Shown here one piece after another: positions 6,019 to 9,084 of a stretch of DNA of 9,084 nucleotides. Source of the DNA: Actinomycetes bacterium (GTDB lineage Bacteria > Actinomycetota > Acidimicrobiia > Acidimicrobiales > UBA8190); NCBI GenBank assembly GCA_021779775.1, contig JAJYAB010000054.1:1-9084 (forward strand), given 5' to 3'. Below the pieces are notes generated by a model. It worked only from the letters and a program-made list of their open reading frames with translations, was not told the DNA's origin and did not search any database. The position numbers and the translations under genes are program-made. The first letter of the stretch is position 1; each line of letters opens with the position of its first letter.

Positions 6019-7611
6019 TCAGCCGGAGCATGTGGCGCCCGGCGGCGGCAGGGTGCCGTCGAGCAGGTAGGCGGTGACCGCTGATCGTACGCAGATGCTT
6101 GTGTAGGAGGCGACGTGGTCCTGGCCGATCCGGGTGAGCAGGGCCGAGCCAGCGAGGTCTCCGGCCAGCGCCTGTGCCCACCGGTAGGGGGTGGCCGGAT
6201 CTCCGGTCGTGCCGACGACCAGGGCGGGTGGCGCACCGGTGTCGTGCAGCGCCGAAGGCTGGCGGCTGGGCAGCACCGGCCAGACGGCGCAACCCGCTTC
6301 GCCCCAGGCGAGCAGCGGGCCGAAGATCGGAGCGACAGCGCTGTCGCGGGCGGCCAGCCCAGGGTAGACGGCCAGATCTCGGGACACCGGATGGTCGCTG
6401 CAGTCGATTGCCTCCACGGCATCCGAAGCGTTGCTGGAGCCGGCGTTGCGGTAGTGGTCGGCCATCGAGGCCACGGCGGCACCGTCCCCGCTCGCCGCGT
6501 CCGCCAGGGCGGTGCCCAGCGTCGGCCAGAACGAGCGGGCGTCGAGCCCGCCGAGCAGCGCGTCGTAGATCTCGCCCGGGCCGACGACGCGCCCGCCACC
6601 AGCCGGCAGGGGAGCGGCCCGCGCCCGGTCCACCAAGGCGAGCAGGGCGGTGGTCGGATCGCTCGTGGGGCGCCACGAGCACGCCGGCGAGCCGGAGCAC
6701 CACGAGGCGAAGGTGGTGAACGATGTCTCGTACCCCTGGGCCTGCTGCAGGCTCATGTCGTCGGACGACACCGCCGGGTCGATAGCGCCGTCGAGGACCA
6801 GGGAGTGCACATGGGTCGGGAACATGCTGGCATAGGTGGCGCCGAGCAGCGTGCCGTAGGAATAGCCGACGTAGCTGATCGACGGTTCGCCCATGGCTGC
6901 CCGGATGCGGTCCAGGTCCCGGGCGACGTCCACCGTTCCGACGTGGGCCAGCAGGGCGCCGCTCGTTGCCTGACACGACGTGGCGTAGGCCCGGAAGTCG
7001 GCGATCAGCGCCAGCTGGGCGGCCAGGTCCGTGGGGACCGGGTCGATCAGGGGCCCCGGGGTGGAGGTCCCGTCCGCAGCCGCACAGCGCACCGGGCTGC
7101 TCCGCCCGACGCCGCGCGGGTCGAGCGACACCACGTCGTAGCGGGCGAGCACGTCGGGGCCGAGCACGCCGAGCTCGGTGGGAAGGTTGTCGATGCCGGA
7201 GCCGCCCGGCCCCCCGGGATCGAAGATCAGCGCTCCGATGCGGGCTGCGGGATCTGAAGCAGGGTGCCGCGCCAGCGCCACCGCCAAGGTCGGACCGGCG
7301 GGCTCGGCGTAGTCGAGCGGGACGGTCACCGTGGCGCACTGCAGCCCGTTCTGGCAGGCCGACCATGTGACCGGTGCCACCGGCAACGTGGTGGTGGTCG
7401 AGGCGACGGAAGGAACCGGTGCCGACGCCCGCCGGGCGGCCGGCGCAACCCGGACTGCCCGGCTGTGGTCGGTAGAGCCGCATCCGGCGAGGGCAACAGC
7501 AGCGCCCACCAGTGCAAGCATGCCGACCGACAGCTGGTGTCGCACTGTCGAGCGGCGGTACGTGGTTCGGAGCGAGGATGCCCTGGGTGGCGACGGTCGC
7601 ATCACTGACAT
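6019..7611 (-). CDS. TAP-like alpha/beta hydrolase, secreted lipoprotein (MEROPS S33 type)
   Basis: This is a serine hydrolase of the tripeptidyl-aminopeptidase / SlpD-SlpE / mycobacterial Hip1 type, 530 residues from ATG 7611. The hydrophobic segment LSVGMLALVGAAVALAG is followed by Cys44 (lipobox LAGC), so it should be lipid-anchored outside the membrane. The enzyme domain shows DPGGPGGSG (131-139, oxyanion region), GYSYGT with Ser251 as nucleophile, GTTGDPATPY with Asp471, and GQDHVASY with His499. It ends with the TAP-like C-terminal signature SICVRSAVTAYLLDG and a final Cys. The start is uncertain: ATG 7602 or GTG 7545 are in frame, the latter giving a neater signal peptide with Cys22, and none has a clear ribosome binding site. 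It could release N-terminal peptides or hydrolyse esters. It sits downstream of an Rpf gene, both acting at the cell envelope. Confidence 0.93.
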   Translation of the reverse strand: MSVMRPSPPRASSLRTTYRRSTVRHQLSVGMLALVGAAVALAGCGSTDHSRAVRVAPAARRASAPVPSVASTTTTLPVAPVTWSACQNGLQCATVTVPLDYAEPAGPTLAVALARHPASDPAARIGALIFDPGGPGGSGIDNLPTELGVLGPDVLARYDVVSLDPRGVGRSSPVRCAAADGTSTPGPLIDPVPTDLAAQLALIADFRAYATSCQATSGALLAHVGTVDVARDLDRIRAAMGEPSISYVGYSYGTLLGATYASMFPTHVHSLVLDGAIDPAVSSDDMSLQQAQGYETSFTTFASWCSGSPACSWRPTSDPTTALLALVDRARAAPLPAGGGRVVGPGEIYDALLGGLDARSFWPTLGTALADAASGDGAAVASMADHYRNAGSSNASDAVEAIDCSDHPVSRDLAVYPGLAARDSAVAPIFGPLLAWGEAGCAVWPVLPSRQPSALHDTGAPPALVVGTTGDPATPYRWAQALAGDLAGSALLTRIGQDHVASYTSICVRSAVTAYLLDGTLPPPGATCSG

Positions 7612-7676
7612 CGTGCACGACGCGATGCCCCGGACCGCTGCGCGGCGTCCTCGCCGGCTTCGATGACAACCCTGAT

Positions 7677-7719
7677 CCGCGTGTCCCCGCCGCCGGCGCA
7701 CCGGGGCGGGGACACGCGG
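7677..7719 (-). terminator. Perfect 15-bp inverted repeat, probable terminator of the rpf gene
   Basis: CCGCGTGTCCCCGCC at 7677-7691 and its exact reverse complement at 7705-7719 enclose a 13-base loop. It starts 29 bp past the rpf-like stop (7748) and ends 66 bp before the hydrolase start. No T-run follows, but GC-rich actinobacterial terminators often lack one. It is the strongest stem-loop I see in the window, and it would largely uncouple the hydrolase from the rpf transcript. Confidence 0.7.
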
Positions 7720-7747
7720 GGGAGCGGGTGTCCTGGGGCTACGGCCG

Positions 7748-8365
7748 TCAGGACAGGCCGAGCGCCCGGGCACACTGGGGCCATTGGCCCCATCCGTTGC
7801 GGGCCTCCAGCTCGCGGGCGGCCTCGTCCTGCTGGGACGCTGGTGCCTGCGATGGGAGGCCGCTGTAGCCGAGGCTCCGCCACGTCGACGCGGAGAACTG
7901 GTACGCGCCGTAGAAGCCGTTGCCAGTGGCGTCAGCGTAGTTGTCGCTCGACTCACAGGATCGGAGCTCGAGCCATATGCCGCCCGAGGGGGCCGTTGAC
8001 GTGGCAAGTGCCACCGCCGGCCTGGGCGCAGGTGGTGCTGGCAGCGGAGCCGGTGCTGGTGGTGCTGGCAGCGGAGCCGGTGCTGGTGGTGCTGGTGGTG
8101 CTGGCACCGGAGCCGGTGCTGGTGGTGCTGGTGGTGCTGGTGGTGGCGGTGGCGGCGGTGCCAACAAGGATGTCAGCGCGGCCAGGGTGCTCTCGGCCGA
8201 TGAACCGCGAATGCTGGCGGGCAAGCCCGCCGCCGTCAGCTGGGTGCCGGCACGCGAGAGCGTGTCCGACGCCAACGGATGTCCATGGATGCTGGGGCGC
8301 TGGGTCAACAGCCCAACGCCGAGAAATGCGGCGATGACAACGCCAAAGAGTCGGTGCTTCCGCAT
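7748..8365 (-). CDS. Resuscitation-promoting-factor-like secreted transglycosylase
   Basis: This 205-residue secreted peptidoglycan lytic enzyme begins with a basic start (MRKHR) and a hydrophobic stretch (LFGVVIAAFLGVGLL, residues 6-20) that form a signal peptide or anchor. A poorly conserved segment follows (21-69), then a Pro/Ala-rich linker (about 70-118). The Rpf/transglycosylase-like domain covers about 128-205. It contains WLELRSCESSDNYAD, TGNGFYGAYQFSASTW and GWGQWPQCARALGLS; Glu138 of CES is the catalytic acid, and Cys137 and Cys198 would form the usual disulfide. The ATG at 8365 has GGGAGG six bases upstream. Such enzymes cleave glycan strands in growth and resuscitation from dormancy. 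LysM, DUF348 and G5 domains found in some Rpf proteins are absent. The long upstream region suggests leader control. Confidence 0.93.
   Translation of the reverse strand: MRKHRLFGVVIAAFLGVGLLTQRPSIHGHPLASDTLSRAGTQLTAAGLPASIRGSSAESTLAALTSLLAPPPPPPPAPPAPPAPAPVPAPPAPPAPAPLPAPPAPAPLPAPPAPRPAVALATSTAPSGGIWLELRSCESSDNYADATGNGFYGAYQFSASTWRSLGYSGLPSQAPASQQDEAARELEARNGWGQWPQCARALGLS
8012..8158. repeat. Low-complexity tandem repeat encoding the Pro/Ala linker
   Basis: A 27-bp unit (nine codons) is repeated exactly at 8031-8057 and 8058-8084. A third, altered copy at 8085-8120 carries a 9-bp insertion, followed by GGTGGTGCT-type triplets up to about 8158. It stays in frame and codes the Pro/Ala linker of the Rpf-like protein, so unit gain or loss would change linker length without a frameshift. 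Confidence 0.9.
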
Positions 8366-8957
8366 CTTGCGCCTCCCTTGAGTCACGGGATCCCCGGAGG
8401 GCTCCAGGTGGGGCATGGGAATGCGGGCGGCCCGTCGTCTGAGCATTCGTCTCGCGGAGCCGGTGCCGGGAAGGGCAGGCGGCCCTGGACAGTCAGGTCC
8501 GAACGAGGTGCGGACGGAGCAACCCTGAGCTGAGCGTTACGCGCCTCCTTCGACGGGGTTCCCGGTGTCCGTCAGGATCGGTTCGAGATGTAGGGGATCG
8601 GGAGCGGGCGCCTGTGCGGCACGGCGGCTTGCCGCGAGATGCGACAAGCTCTACGGCATGGGGGCGCGCCACACAGCACACCCCTGACCGGGTTTCACCG
8701 AACCGTCCACTCGAACGCGGGTAGCAGTTGCCGACCCGGGCGATCTCCTCCGCAGGGACCGCGTGGACAGCGCCATCCAAGGCTTTGTCCGGGCCACTTT
8801 AGACAGGTCGGGCGTGTGCATGCAAGCCCCGCCGCGTTCGGGTCACCAGGATCCGGTGTCCAGGGTACGGGGTGCGGGTCCTCCAGATGTCGCCGCGGCA
8901 GCCCCACGTCTCCACATGCCCGCGGCACCGCTGGGGCACCGGCCCTCCCGAGGTGGT
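8366..8957 (-). other. Long region without a convincing gene; probable 5' leader of the rpf-like gene
   Basis: About 590 bases separate the rpf-like start from the IS-type hairpin. Open frames here (for example 8493-8780 on the minus strand and 8763-8996 on the plus strand) have no recognisable domain, an Arg/Pro-rich random look and no clear ribosome binding site. Local stems are visible, such as GCGG-CAAG-CCGC near 8622-8636 and an arrangement of CCCC/GGGG arms near 8900-8938. Rpf genes of actinobacteria are often preceded by a c-di-AMP (ydaO) riboswitch. I looked for its conserved motifs and did not find a convincing match, so no riboswitch is called. Confidence 0.6.
8796..8825 (-). promoter_or_regulatory. 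Candidate promoter for the rpf-like gene
   Basis: On the minus strand TTGCAT (8825-8820) and TAAAGT (8801-8796) are separated by 18 bp. They match the -35 consensus at 3 of 6 and the -10 consensus at 4 of 6 positions. Use of this promoter would give a 5' untranslated region of about 420 bases. In GC-rich DNA such a match is suggestive only. Confidence 0.3.
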
Positions 8958-9084
8958 TTGACATCCTCCCCAGGGATGAAGCCCGGGGATTCTTGAGGTG
9001 GATGCGACATCACGCCGCGATCGTTTCAGAGGTTCTCGCTGCCGCACGAGGCGGACTTCTGCGAGCAGCCCGCTTCCGCGGACT
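8958..9084 (-). mobile_element. IS200/IS605-type (TnpB-family) element end, cut by window edge
   Basis: The segment TTTGACATCCTCCCC at 8957-8971, a stem-loop and GGGGATTC at 8985-8992 form the hairpin found again and again at ends of IS605/IS1341-type elements. The stem pairs TCCCC (8967-8971) with GGGGA (8985-8989) and GGG (8973-8975) with CCC (8982-8984), with A8972 bulged and a six-base loop. Read on the minus strand it ends in GGGGAGGATGTCAA, the form usually lying just after tnpB, so the gene would be beyond the right edge and run leftwards. In one minus-strand frame a possible 19-codon tail (EAGCSQKSASCGSENL, stop at 9026) could be the last TnpB residues, but this is unproven. The motif is recognised from memory and the element family is not confirmed. 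Confidence 0.55.

Noticed and set aside
5849..7669. A very long minus-strand open frame whose last part is the antitoxin
   Set aside because: Only the final 91 codons look like a real protein and have a ribosome binding site. The rest is an Arg/Pro/Gly-rich shadow overlapping the hydrolase in another frame.
8493..8780. Possible small gene upstream of the rpf-like gene (95 codons)
   Set aside because: No recognisable motif, no ribosome binding site and shadow-like composition; more likely leader or intergenic DNA.
8540..8790. c-di-AMP (ydaO), cobalamin or c-di-GMP riboswitch upstream of the rpf-like gene
   Set aside because: Fragments such as GGTGAAACCC, GGCAAC and GAACCCCGTC resemble pieces of these RNAs, but the required order of conserved motifs is missing by eye.

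Overview
The window is GC-rich DNA with an actinobacterial character. The evidence is an Rpf-type cell-wall transglycosylase, a TAP-like secreted lipoprotein hydrolase, and a CoA-thioester catabolic cluster of the kind seen in mycobacteria, rhodococci and Acidimicrobiia. No rRNA or other phylogenetic marker is present, so nothing finer than 'probably Actinomycetota' can be said. Two gene blocks face each other and their ends overlap at about 4.7 kb.

Left block, + strand, 1-4725: an acyl-CoA degradation operon. It holds the C-terminal part of one acyl-CoA dehydrogenase (cut by the window edge), a complete second acyl-CoA dehydrogenase subunit, a nitronate-monooxygenase-like FMN protein, a thiolase-fold lipid-transfer-type protein that appears to lack the thiolase nucleophilic cysteine, and a DUF35 zinc-ribbon/OB-fold partner. 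Paired dehydrogenases next to a thiolase-like/DUF35 pair recall the heteromeric dehydrogenase and retro-aldolase steps of bacterial steroid side-chain degradation, but the substrate cannot be read from the sequence. A 19-bp tandem repeat of nearly three copies fills the only sizeable gap in the block (1797-1920).

Right block, - strand, 8365 down to 4706, in transcription order: an Rpf-like secreted transglycosylase with a Pro/Ala-rich linker, a strong 15-bp inverted repeat that looks like its terminator, a TAP-like alpha/beta hydrolase lipoprotein, a Phd/YefM antitoxin with an ideal ribosome binding site, a RelE/ParE toxin whose most plausible start is a CTG overlapping the antitoxin stop, and a small single-domain PAS protein that ends inside the DUF35 gene. 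A 12-bp direct repeat with 19-bp spacing lies upstream of the PAS gene.

Right margin, about 8366-9084: roughly 590 bp with no convincing gene, probably the long 5' region of the rpf gene, with a candidate promoter near 8.8 kb. It ends at a hairpin typical of IS200/IS605 (TnpB-type) element ends. The rest of that element would lie beyond the right edge. None of the systems is clearly new. The best leads are the likely aldolase pair with its associated flavoprotein, the non-canonical toxin start, the two 19-bp-spaced repeats, and the IS605-type end with a possible guide-RNA context.
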